DNA of 64,000 nt from Bacteroidales bacterium UBA4293 (GTDB taxonomy: Bacteria > Bacteroidota > Bacteroidia > Bacteroidales > Bacteroidaceae): the NCBI GenBank assembly GCA_002395835.1, contig DGVD01000009.1:81666-145665 (forward strand), given 5' to 3'. Of this stretch, positions 7,138-14,494 are shown piece after piece (the first letter of the stretch is position 1; every line of letters begins with the position of its first letter). Made by a program: the position numbers and the translations under genes. The notes below the pieces were generated by a model. That model searched no databases and was not told where the DNA came from. It saw only the letters and a list, made by a program, of their open reading frames with translations.

Positions 7138-9045
7138 ATGATTCAAAAGCGCGTTTGTTTGGCCACAGGGTGGGACCTGAGGCCGGAATTCCTGGAAATG
7201 GCTGGGATGCTGGTGGACCTGAACGTGGTGCTGGCTCACTATAACCAAAGTATTCTACTGGACAAGTGGATCTTCCGCGATGAACCTTCTGCTGAACAGC
7301 GTCTGGATGCCTGGAAGGAAAAACTGCTGGAGTGCGATGCGTGTGTCATGATGTTCTGGAAGGGCATCAGCCCTAGTACGGAACAGGAACTGAAGTTGGC
7401 GCTGGAGTGCGCAGGGCAGGAGGGCTTCCTGAAGCGGGTCTTCGTGTTTTTTAAATCTACGGAGCAGGACGATGAACAGGTGCGCAGCTTCCTGGAACAT
7501 TTCACTCAAACTTACCATAAGCATTTTAATGTGTTTACTTCGGTGGATGAACTGAAGTACCAGTGTGTGAACATCTACCTGAGCTTTGTGGAGGATGTGC
7601 TGGATAAGCATATGCTGGTGCAGCACTTCCGGGGGCGTATGTCGCTGAACGGTAACCCCATGGCGGACCTCTCCCAGGTGCCTTGCTTCGGAAAGAACCC
7701 GGTGTTCATGAAACTGGCTCAGGAGGCGCTGGACCTGAAGCGGGACATCCGTCTGCTCTCTCCAGAAACACTGGAGTATGTGGAGAAGAGCGACAGGCTG
7801 GCGGGGCTCTACACGCGGCTGGACGGTATGGTGGAGTGCATCTGGAACCTGTCCTTGCTGTACATCAGGGTGCTGATGAAGGAACCGGACAGGATACTGG
7901 TGAAGATTCTGCAGCTCTTTAATCAGGGGCAGTTTGAGAAGGCTGATGATAGGCTGAGCCTGGAGGGGCTGGAGAACTATGCGGAGCAGATTCTGAATGG
8001 GGAGATAGACCCCCAGTATGCTAGGAGTCTGCTGGATGGCTATGAGGCGAAGCTGGAGATGGTGAAGTGTATGGAGCGCCCGGGATGGGAGGAGCAGACG
8101 TGCCAGCTCTATGAGCGGATGCAGCAGCTGGCTGGTCTGGGCTGTGAGAAGCCGAACGAGGAGGTGAGCGACTACCTGTACCGGGAGGCGAAGTTCCTGC
8201 TGACGCACACGGAAAACTATGTGCCGGCGCTGAAGAAGGCTCAGGCGTGTCTGGGCACCCGGCAAAAGCTGCTGCATGCACGGCATGTGAAGGTGGCTCA
8301 GGCGCTGAACGTGGTGGGCGTGGCTCAGGAGTGCACGGGGAACTACGACGAGGCGCGGGAGTTCTATCTGCGTTCATACGAGCTGTGTGCCATGCCGGGT
8401 TCTCAGGGGCAGCCTTGGGACATCAGCTATGCTACGGCGGTGGTGAGTGCCAACCTGGCGAATCTGATGGCTAGGGAGGATAGTCACCGGTACTACCTGC
8501 AGTATGAGCTCACGGCCCTGCAGAAGCTGGAGGAGGCGTGCGGAAAGTTCTCGCCCATGGTGGGGCATATGTATGAGAATGTGGGGCTGATGTACCTGAA
8601 CCTGGGGGTGACGGACTGTGCGTACGACTATCTGAAGGAGTCCGTCAGAATACGGGAAAGGCTCTATGTGGGCATGCCTACGGGCGACCTGGCCGGGGCG
8701 TACGATGCCTACGCTCAGGTGTGCAGCCTGAAGGGTGTGAACGACCAGGCACTGGTGTACTTCCGCAAGGCACTGGAAACCACCCGGGCCATCTACGGAG
8801 AGTATCATGTAAACACCACGCACTGCTACACAGACCTGGGTGTGGAACTGCAGCGCCAGGGGCTCTATGCGGAGGCTGAGGAGCAGTTCCTGAAGGTGGT
8901 GGAGATTCTGAACATCATTCAGGATGAGGAAGACCTGCTGGAGGCTTACCATCAGCTTTCTAAGCTGTACCAGAAGATGGGTGCCCCGGAGAAAGCCGAT
9001 GAAATGAAGGAAAAAATAAAGGACCTAAAGAGTAAAATGAATTAG
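7138..9045 (+). CDS. TIR/DUF4062-like domain fused to TPR repeats
   Basis: A 635-residue cytosolic protein without signal peptide or membrane segment. Residues 1-155 look like a flavodoxin-fold TIR/DUF4062-like domain: a beta strand (KRVCLATGW), then DACVMMFW, STEQELKLAL with E82 and E84 at the position of the conserved acidic residue, and RVFVFFKS. A helical spacer follows. From about residue 330 to 630 there are kinesin-light-chain-type TPRs, such as ALNVVGVAQECTGNYDEARE and YTDLGVELQRQGLYAEAEEQ. It is first in an operon, 4 nt ahead of a RyR-domain channel gene. By analogy with other TIR/TPR proteins it may sense a partner and act on NAD or nucleotides, but enzymatic activity is inference. 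Confidence 0.6.
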   Translation: MIQKRVCLATGWDLRPEFLEMAGMLVDLNVVLAHYNQSILLDKWIFRDEPSAEQRLDAWKEKLLECDACVMMFWKGISPSTEQELKLALECAGQEGFLKRVFVFFKSTEQDDEQVRSFLEHFTQTYHKHFNVFTSVDELKYQCVNIYLSFVEDVLDKHMLVQHFRGRMSLNGNPMADLSQVPCFGKNPVFMKLAQEALDLKRDIRLLSPETLEYVEKSDRLAGLYTRLDGMVECIWNLSLLYIRVLMKEPDRILVKILQLFNQGQFEKADDRLSLEGLENYAEQILNGEIDPQYARSLLDGYEAKLEMVKCMERPGWEEQTCQLYERMQQLAGLGCEKPNEEVSDYLYREAKFLLTHTENYVPALKKAQACLGTRQKLLHARHVKVAQALNVVGVAQECTGNYDEAREFYLRSYELCAMPGSQGQPWDISYATAVVSANLANLMAREDSHRYYLQYELTALQKLEEACGKFSPMVGHMYENVGLMYLNLGVTDCAYDYLKESVRIRERLYVGMPTGDLAGAYDAYAQVCSLKGVNDQALVYFRKALETTRAIYGEYHVNTTHCYTDLGVELQRQGLYAEAEEQFLKVVEILNIIQDEEDLLEAYHQLSKLYQKMGAPEKADEMKEKIKDLKSKMN

Positions 9046-9049
9046 ACTT

Positions 9050-10846
9050 ATGCTGAAACGTAAATTTGATAATCTACTGTCCCGGGGAAAGGGCCGTCAG
9101 CTGCTGTGGCTCTTCCTGGTGTGTGTGGCCATGATTCTACTGGCGGTGTGCATCACCCGGTTCATCTTCCGCGACGGCACGCTGGTGTGGCAGGATGTGG
9201 TAGCTATCTTCCTGTCGGCTGGTGCCTTCCGTGGGGCTGGCGTGCACGATATGTTCCGCCTTCTGCTGGCCCTCACGGGTGTGTTCCTGTTCTCGGCCTT
9301 GCTGGTGAGCGTGGTGAAGAACATCTTCGATAACATATCGGAATCCGTGAAGAAGGGTACGCGCTACTACCGGCTGGAGAACCATGTGCTGATTCTGGGA
9401 AGCGGACGGCACCTGAGGCAGATGCTGCGGGAGCTGAGCCAGGCAGAGCAGAAGCACGATGTGCTGGTGATGACGGCTCAGGATGTGGAGAAGCTGCGCA
9501 CCAGCGTGCTGATGGAGTTCAGCGATAAGGGGTTTACGGACCGGATTATCTTCTATGCCGGAGAGCTGGAGAACCGGCGTGTGCTGAAGGAGGCGCACCC
9601 GGAACTGGCGGAGTGCATCTATATAATAGGTGAGGACGGGGAGCAGGATCATGACTCCCGCTGTATGAGCTGCCTGGGGGTGGTGGAGAAGCTGTGCCAG
9701 GGTGCGGAGCGGAAAATTCCGTGCTACGTGCTGCTGGAGTCTTCTACCAGCCAGGACATCATCAACTACTCTCAGCCGGGGGCTCCTGCGGGCTCTCCGC
9801 TGCAGACGGAGCTGGTGAATCTGGATGAATACATGGCAGAGTGCCTGCTGCGCAAGGTGGAGAACGGGGTGCCTTTCCTCCCTACACTGAAGAAGGAGGA
9901 TGAGCGGACCTTGCATCTGCTCATAGCAGGGAAAAGCTCCATGGCTCAGGCTATGGCTACCATGGCGGGGCACATCTGTCATTTCCCTGATTTCAAGGAA
10001 TTCGGGAGGCGTGTTACGAAGGTTACCTTCCTTTCTTCTAAAGGGAAGTTGGAACTGGAGGATGAGTTCATGGCTAAGTTCAAGCGCATCATGAGGCTGA
10101 ACGGGCTGATGCTGGACGTGAGCTGGGAGTATATGGATCAGGACTTGGATCACGAGGAACTGCAGTACAATCTGCTGAATATGCTTTCCCAGGATGTGAT
10201 CTTCCGGGTGGTGATGTGCCAGGATACGCTGGAGGAGCGACTGAAGGACCTGACCCGGCTGCCAAGGCAACTGCTGGAGCACCCGGACTTTGCCTGTGCC
10301 GTGTATATGGACCGGGATTCCTGGTTTGTGCGTCAGGCTCAGCGCAGTGGCATGTACGGGAAAATCTTCACCTTCGGCCCTGCCGATGAGAATGCCGACC
10401 CGCTCTTCCTGCGCCGTTTCCAGCAGGCTAAACGGGTGAATCATGTGTATGCCACCCAGGGGAACATCGGCACGGGTGATATAGAGAAGGAGTGGAACGC
10501 ACTGTCCTGGACGTACAAGCTGAGCAGTGTGTATTCTGCCATGGGCTATGAGCTGCGTAAGCGGTGCTTCAGCCCGGAGGATAAGGAGGGAATGTACGAG
10601 GCAGAGCACCGGCGCTGGATAGTAAGCGAGCTGCTCATGGGCTACACTCCGCTGACCCGAGAGGAGGATATGGAGCTGGAAAAGCTGCGCTCTAATCCCG
10701 ATGAATTCAAGATAAAAGCGGAGGAACTGAAGCGGAAATTCCATCACCCTCTGCTGAAGTATTTCGAGCTACTTTCCCCGGAGGAGCAGGTGAAAGACCA
10801 GATTCTGATGGAGCATGTGGACTATATAATAGGTGAAAACGGCTAA
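9050..10846 (+). CDS. Two-TM RCK/CASTOR-like ion channel with C-terminal RyR domain
   Basis: A 598-residue protein. Two hydrophobic helices (about residues 18-41 and 70-92) flank a pore-loop-like segment. They are followed by a first RCK/TrkA-N-like domain (HVLILGSGRHLRQML, FYAGELENRRVLKEA, CIYIIGED) and a second, more divergent one from about residue 285. The C terminus carries a RyR domain: AEHRRWIVSELLMGY around residues 517-531, then HPLLKYFELLSPEEQVKDQ near residues 566-584, the typical EH..W / hP.L..y..L...e...D pattern. The overall plan matches CASTOR/POLLUX-type channels. RyR domains in bacteria are proposed to bind nucleotide-derived signals. It sits 4 nt after the TIR-like gene, suggesting that signal made or sensed by one gates the other (inference). 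Confidence 0.7.
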   Translation: MLKRKFDNLLSRGKGRQLLWLFLVCVAMILLAVCITRFIFRDGTLVWQDVVAIFLSAGAFRGAGVHDMFRLLLALTGVFLFSALLVSVVKNIFDNISESVKKGTRYYRLENHVLILGSGRHLRQMLRELSQAEQKHDVLVMTAQDVEKLRTSVLMEFSDKGFTDRIIFYAGELENRRVLKEAHPELAECIYIIGEDGEQDHDSRCMSCLGVVEKLCQGAERKIPCYVLLESSTSQDIINYSQPGAPAGSPLQTELVNLDEYMAECLLRKVENGVPFLPTLKKEDERTLHLLIAGKSSMAQAMATMAGHICHFPDFKEFGRRVTKVTFLSSKGKLELEDEFMAKFKRIMRLNGLMLDVSWEYMDQDLDHEELQYNLLNMLSQDVIFRVVMCQDTLEERLKDLTRLPRQLLEHPDFACAVYMDRDSWFVRQAQRSGMYGKIFTFGPADENADPLFLRRFQQAKRVNHVYATQGNIGTGDIEKEWNALSWTYKLSSVYSAMGYELRKRCFSPEDKEGMYEAEHRRWIVSELLMGYTPLTREEDMELEKLRSNPDEFKIKAEELKRKFHHPLLKYFELLSPEEQVKDQILMEHVDYIIGENG

Positions 10847-10860
10847 CTATTCTGGGAGTC

Positions 10861-11151
10861 ATGCCTACAGAGAAGCGTGAGGAGCGTGAGGCCCTGATGC
10901 TGTGCGGTATGAACCCGGTGAATGCAGAGAAATTCTGGCATGAGCTGCTGGCTTGCTACCTGGGTACACGCGATGAGATTAAGATTAAGGAGCTGAACAA
11001 TAGGGCGCTGGCTTACATGCTGCTGCGCTTGGCTCTGATGCCAGCCCTGAAGACGGAGTTTGTGGAGAAGTACTTGCAGCAGATTCTTATCTTTGTGCGT
11101 GTGCTGTTCTTCCCCAATGCAGAAGGGCTCATCGGACTGGTGAAAGAATAA
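10861..11151 (+). CDS. Small helical protein, third gene of the channel operon
   Basis: A 96-residue protein starting at ATG 10861, 14 nt after the channel stop and directly before the operon terminator. It is strongly helical by eye, with a charged N terminus (MPTEKREERE), a central LNNRALAYMLLRLALMP helix and a C-terminal hydrophobic stretch (QQILIFVRVLFF). There is no signal peptide. No family was recognised. Its position and GTG/CTG-rich codon use match the two upstream genes, so it is likely a real third component, possibly an adaptor or regulator. Confidence 0.6.
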   Translation: MPTEKREEREALMLCGMNPVNAEKFWHELLACYLGTRDEIKIKELNNRALAYMLLRLALMPALKTEFVEKYLQQILIFVRVLFFPNAEGLIGLVKE

Positions 11152-11170
11152 GCTTATTAGTAAAATACGT

Positions 11171-11206
11171 AAGAGCCGGACTTCATCACGAGGTCCGGCT
11201 CTTTCA
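11171..11206 (+). terminator. Intrinsic terminator of the channel operon
   Basis: AAGAGCCGGAC (11171-11181) pairs perfectly with GTCCGGCTCTT (11193-11203), 11 bp. It closes the 7138-11151 transcript; the T-tract is short. Confidence 0.8.
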
Positions 11207-11463
11207 TAGTTTTAGTTTAGATTAAGGTTAAAGTTGGGCGGGAATCTCTCCCAGCGCGGTAAATATTTTCAAAATTTGTGCGTAAATTTAATGCTTTTTT
11301 AGGACTTGCGGAAAGGATTTTCAGTGGAAAATGATAGTAAATTAGGATATATTAAACCTTTTTATGGTTTTGTTAAATATTATAAATTTAAGGGGATTTT
11401 GTCGATAAAATCGACGGTTTCGTCGATTTTTTACGATTTTGGAAGTTCGGGGGTGGAAAACGG
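11207..11463. other. Gene-free AT-rich stretch with one terminator-like hairpin
   Basis: No convincing gene: the only frame of any length here starts with TTG at 11306, has no family signature and runs through a hairpin and a downstream promoter. AAATCGACG (11408-11416) pairs with CGTCGATTT (11421-11429), with further T residues to 11432, so a transcript may end here. The rest of the span shows nothing recognisable. Confidence 0.4.
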
Positions 11464-11495
11464 CTTGGAAGTTATTGATTTTCAATTTAAATTTG
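11464..11495 (+). promoter_or_regulatory. Promoter for the first intergenic RNA
   Basis: CTTG (11464-11467), a 20-nt spacer and TAAATTTG (11488-11495) fit the Bacteroidota consensus with one mismatch. Confidence 0.5.
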
Positions 11496-11501
11496 CAGAA
11501 G

Positions 11502-11653
11502 TATTAAGGTTAAATGTAATTTCTCCGGGTCTGAAGGAGAAATTTATGTATATTTTTTATCTCCGTTATGCTACTGAGAAGTAGTTGAAAGAATTTCATG
11601 TAAGAGAATGGGGGAGGAATGAGTTGAGGTTTAGGCTTGTTCCTCCTTTTTTT
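11502..11653 (+). ncRNA. Candidate ~150-nt structured RNA
   Basis: Bounded by a promoter (11464-11495) and an intrinsic terminator (11613-11653). A strong hairpin AATTTCTCC/GGAGAAATT lies near 11519-11545, a second, CTACT/AGTAG, near 11570-11583, and the third is the terminator. No reading frame beginning with ATG covers it. No known RNA class was recognised. Confidence 0.45.
11613..11653 (+). terminator. Intrinsic terminator
   Basis: GGAGGAA (11613-11619) pairs with TTCCTCC (11640-11646), followed by seven T residues. The sequence resembles the terminator at 12022-12068. Confidence 0.75.
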
Positions 11654-11724
11654 GGCCCTTATTTAGTTAAAATGTAAAATATTTGGAAAAAATTAGTTTC
11701 AAGTGAAATTTTCTTGCAAAAAAC

Positions 11725-11756
11725 TTTGGAATTTATGCACAAACTTTTTATATTTG
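11725..11756 (+). promoter_or_regulatory. Consensus promoter for the second intergenic RNA
   Basis: TTTG (11725-11728), a 20-nt spacer and TATATTTG (11749-11756) match the sigma-ABfr consensus without mismatch. Confidence 0.7.
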
Positions 11757-11762
11757 TGCAGA

Positions 11763-12068
11763 AAAGAAATTATCTACAAAGGTTAACGGATTTAGAAAGA
11801 GGCAAAATCCGAGTGTTCACATCTACACAAACTAGAGAGTTAGGGGAAAATGCTTGGCATTTCTCAGAGGATACAGAACCAGAGGTAAATAAAGGGGTTT
11901 AACCTCCAGGCTGGTGAATGATGCTGATAGAGAAATAAGTAAGTATAAATGCTGGAAGGCATAGGAAAAAGGGGAATGACTCATTTCCCGATTAACTCTT
12001 TAGGTGAATTATAATAGGTTTGGGGAGGAGCTTGTAGTAAAGGGCTACAATGTCTCCTCCCTTTTTTT
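11763..12068 (+). ncRNA. Candidate ~305-nt highly structured RNA
   Basis: A perfect promoter 5' and a strong terminator 3' delimit about 305 nt with no ATG-started gene-like frame. Several local hairpins are visible: CGGATTT/AAATCCG near 11788-11812, AAATGC/GCATTT near 11848-11862, GAGGT-AAA/TTT-ACCTC near 11881-11906, GGGAAT/ATTTCCC near 11974-11990, then the terminator. The size and structure resemble housekeeping or regulatory RNAs, but hallmark sequences of tmRNA, RNase P RNA, 6S RNA and SRP RNA were not found. It lies between the channel operon and the YccF operon. Confidence 0.55.
12022..12068 (+). terminator. Intrinsic terminator of the 11763 RNA
   Basis: GGGGAGGAG (12022-12030) pairs with CTCCTCCC (12054-12061), with an inner TGTAG/CTACA helix, followed by seven T residues. 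Confidence 0.8.
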
Positions 12069-12113
12069 GTGCATTTTCACGGCTTTTTTTATGGGTGGTG
12101 TGAAACTTTTTAT

Positions 12114-12121
12114 TATTTTTG
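12114..12121 (+). promoter_or_regulatory. -7 box of the YccF operon
   Basis: TATTTTTG at 12114-12121 fits TAnnTTTG and lies 28 nt before ATG 12150. No TTTG is found at the -33 position. Confidence 0.4.
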
Positions 12122-12149
12122 TGAAAAATATGCTTTAACCTTTATCTGT

Positions 12150-12500
12150 ATGACACGGAAGACTCTTTATTCCATTTGTTCCCCGCTTTATCTGTATTCT
12201 TTCATGGTGGGTGCCCTTCTGGTGTATTTTGCTCCGGATGCCTGGTATACGTATTTGGTGCTGTGTGTGGCTGTGGTGGCTGCACTGGTGGCTTATATAG
12301 TGGACAACAACAAGCGGAAGCATGTTACGCAGTGGCTCATCTTCCTGTTTATTCTGGCAGTGGGGCTGGTGATTATGCATTTCCAGCTGGGGCTGGGTAT
12401 TTCCGTGCTTATTCTGGCACTGTTCACGTTTTGGGTGTACACCACCATTAAAGACTTGGAGCGCAGGAACCAACGGGAGGAAAAGAAAAAGAAGAAATAA
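12150..12500 (+). CDS. Small membrane protein of unknown function
   Basis: A 116-residue protein from ATG 12150 (MTRKTLYSICS). An upstream in-frame GTG at 12069 lies before the -7 box and is rejected. Four hydrophobic segments are apparent (about residues 14-28, 33-49, 61-78, 80-95), ending in a strongly basic tail (RRNQREEKKKKK) that should stay cytoplasmic. No family was recognised. It is 17 nt ahead of yccF and part of a three-gene operon of small membrane proteins. Confidence 0.65.
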   Translation: MTRKTLYSICSPLYLYSFMVGALLVYFAPDAWYTYLVLCVAVVAALVAYIVDNNKRKHVTQWLIFLFILAVGLVIMHFQLGLGISVLILALFTFWVYTTIKDLERRNQREEKKKKK

Positions 12501-12517
12501 TTTACTAGTATACAGTT

Positions 12518-12895
12518 ATGAAAGTTTTAGGAAACATTATCTGGCTGATATTCGGTGGTTTGGAATGTGCCCTGGGCTATTTCTCTGCCAGCGTGGCACT
12601 GATGGTAACCATAGTGGGTATTCCTTTCGGTATAGAAACTTTAAAGCTGGGTTTGCTCAGTCTGTGGCCTTTCGGGGCTAAGATCACGCCTACGGGCAAG
12701 CCTCAGGGGTGCATCCGTATTCCGTTGAACATCATCTGGTTCATCTTCGGTGGGTTCTTCACTTGGATTATGCATATCTTCTTCGGTGTGCTGCTGTGCA
12801 TCACCATCGTGGGTATTCCATGGGGAAAACAGCATTTCAAGTTGGCTGGCCTGGCGCTGCATCCTTTCGGACACAAGGTGGATATCAATTTCTGA
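12518..12895 (+). CDS. yccF: YccF-family inner-membrane protein
   Basis: A 125-residue protein made of two similar halves, each with a hydrophobic segment and the family signature: NIIWLIFGG then TIVGIPFGIETLKL then LLSLWPFG, and NIIWFIFGG then TIVGIPWGKQHFKL then LALHPFG. This internal duplication and the WPFG/HPFG ends are diagnostic of the YccF (DUF307) family. Function is not established. It ends 4 nt before the next membrane protein gene, so the two are cotranscribed. Confidence 0.9.
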   Translation: MKVLGNIIWLIFGGLECALGYFSASVALMVTIVGIPFGIETLKLGLLSLWPFGAKITPTGKPQGCIRIPLNIIWFIFGGFFTWIMHIFFGVLLCITIVGIPWGKQHFKLAGLALHPFGHKVDINF

Positions 12896-12899
12896 TTGC

Positions 12900-13256
12900 A
12901 TGAAGCGGCGCTTCTTTCATCGTCTGAGTATCTGGCTTTGCTACCTGTCTATCCTGGGGCTGGCATTCGACCATCTTATTCGGGAAATAGTATGGCTGGA
13001 CGATATTTCGCTCTGTGTGCTGTATGCGGGACTGCTGATGTATGCCTTGACCCTACCGTACAAGAGCCGGATGAAGCTTTCCCTGATCCTGCTCATAGCG
13101 GTGACGGTGAGTTTTCTGGTGATGGTGGTACTATCTTTCTTCTTTGGGCTCCTGATGCTGTTCTGCATCTTTCTGCTGGAGCTTTCGGGCTTCTTCCGTG
13201 ACCCGAAGGAAGGGCTTTCTAAACGAAAGCGGAATAAACGAATAAAGGAAGAATAA
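12900..13256 (+). CDS. Small membrane protein downstream of YccF
   Basis: A 118-residue protein starting at ATG 12900 (MKRRFFHRLS), 4 nt after the yccF stop. Four hydrophobic helices are visible, including LCVLYAGLLMYALTL and LILLIAVTVSFLVMVVLSFF, with a basic C-terminal tail (KRKRNKRIKEE). No family was recognised. The tail and size resemble the first gene of this operon, but the sequences are not obviously related. Confidence 0.65.
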   Translation: MKRRFFHRLSIWLCYLSILGLAFDHLIREIVWLDDISLCVLYAGLLMYALTLPYKSRMKLSLILLIAVTVSFLVMVVLSFFFGLLMLFCIFLLELSGFFRDPKEGLSKRKRNKRIKEE

Positions 13257-13275
13257 GTAGTTGAGAGTATAAAAG

Positions 13276-13318
13276 GAAAGCCTCCTCACGTGCTTTAGGG
13301 CAACGGTAGGAGGCTTTC
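13276..13318. terminator. Hairpin between convergent genes
   Basis: GAAAGCCTCCT (13276-13286) pairs perfectly with AGGAGGCTTTC (13308-13318). On the minus strand it is followed by CTTTTATAC, so it probably serves the 13340 gene and also stops the YccF operon. Confidence 0.65.
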
Positions 13319-13339
13319 TGCCATTATAATAAGTTAGCT

Positions 13340-14404
13340 TTACTTTCCGTAGATTTCTTGCAGTTTCTGATGCAGACCCTCGGAACGGAGGTCGCATGCT
13401 ATGATGTTTCCTTCTGGATCCAGCAGCACGTTGGATGGGATGGAGTTCACACCGTAGATTTCATTGGCTGCACATTCCCAGTATTTCAAGTCGCTCATCT
13501 GAGGCCAAGGCATCTTCAGGGTTTCAATACCTTTCTTCCAGGCAGCCTCGGTTCTATCGAAGGATACACCTACGATTTCAAAGCCTTCGCTCTCGTGGTA
13601 CTTCTCGTAAGCTTTTACCACGTTTGGCATTTCTTGGCGGCAAGGTCCGCACCAGCTAGCCCAGAAATCTACCAGGGTGTAGTGTCCCTGAACAAACTGT
13701 GACAGCTTCACTGGGTTTCCCTGTGGGTCTTTCATCTCCAGCTCATGGAACTTCTGTCCTGGCTGACGCTTAGCCAAGTTCTTCAAGTGTGCCTTTGGAC
13801 GGAGCATAGCTACGTGGCTATAATAAGCGGTACCTGGGTCCAGGATTTGCTTCAGTTCCTCAAAGCTGTAATCGTAATAATCAGTTGATAGATAGAACGC
13901 TGGGGTTACATCGTTCTTGTGTTGCTTCACATAATTCTTCACTGCAGCACTGTTTTCCTCTATGATGGCATCCAACTGCTTTTCTATTTCAGCACGTTTT
14001 GCTTTATCTTCGGTATTCCGGTATTCGGTGTAGACGGTTTGCATTTTCTGCTGCTCTTCAGCCACCTTATTCTGGAAAGCTGCAAACTCATTGTTCAGGG
14101 CAGAACCCTTTACGGTTTTTGCGTTGAAATCAATGGAAACAGGGGTTCCATCGTTCACCACGGTGTACTGGTTTTGACGGTCTTTCATAAAGGTAATGAA
14201 GGCATTGGTCTGCTTGGTGCCGGTAGCCTCAAACTTTCCGTTGCTTACCTTTACGGAATCCACCTGACGCGTATCATTGTTGGTAATGATGTAAACTGTG
14301 GTTACATCGGTAGGCACGGTACCAGTGATTTTATACGCAGTGTCTTGTGCCAGTGCGCTTCCTGCCATGAGAGAAAGGAGAGCGAGTGAAAAGATTTTCT
14401 TCAT
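13340..14404 (-). CDS. TlpA-like thioredoxin-fold protein with DUF4369 domain
   Basis: A 354-residue secreted protein. A signal peptide (MKKIFSLALLSLMAGSALAQ) is followed by a beta-rich DUF4369-type domain (residues 25-115, with YKITGTVP and GTPVSIDFN), a helical linker, and a C-terminal TlpA/AhpC-type thioredoxin domain with TLVDFWASWCGPCRQEMP; the CGPC redox pair is near residues 253-256. Such proteins in Bacteroidota are periplasmic thiol oxidoreductases of uncertain substrate. It is a single gene ended by the hairpin at 13276-13318. Confidence 0.85.
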   Translation of the reverse strand: MKKIFSLALLSLMAGSALAQDTAYKITGTVPTDVTTVYIITNNDTRQVDSVKVSNGKFEATGTKQTNAFITFMKDRQNQYTVVNDGTPVSIDFNAKTVKGSALNNEFAAFQNKVAEEQQKMQTVYTEYRNTEDKAKRAEIEKQLDAIIEENSAAVKNYVKQHKNDVTPAFYLSTDYYDYSFEELKQILDPGTAYYSHVAMLRPKAHLKNLAKRQPGQKFHELEMKDPQGNPVKLSQFVQGHYTLVDFWASWCGPCRQEMPNVVKAYEKYHESEGFEIVGVSFDRTEAAWKKGIETLKMPWPQMSDLKYWECAANEIYGVNSIPSNVLLDPEGNIIACDLRSEGLHQKLQEIYGK

Positions 14405-14494
14405 TTTAGTTAGATTAATATTTTGCGATGCAAATATACTGGTTTTTAGAGAAATGCTATTTCCTATTATATTTTTTTAGGAAAATAGTGGAGC

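Noticed and set aside
7255..8286. 343-codon minus-strand open frame inside the TPR gene
   Set aside because: Antisense shadow of CTG-rich codons; no motif or upstream signal.
9137..10747. 536-codon open frame on the minus strand inside the channel gene
   Set aside because: It mirrors a GC-rich gene in antisense, is rich in His/Leu/Gln with no domain, and lacks a promoter. The plus-strand protein has clear motifs.
11306..11584. 92-codon gene between the channel operon and the YccF operon
   Set aside because: Needs a TTG start, runs across a terminator-like hairpin and a promoter, and shows no family signal.
11763..12068. tmRNA, RNase P RNA, 6S RNA or group II intron
   Set aside because: Signature sequences (tag frame and CCA end, P4 core, domain V) were not found by eye, so no class is assigned.
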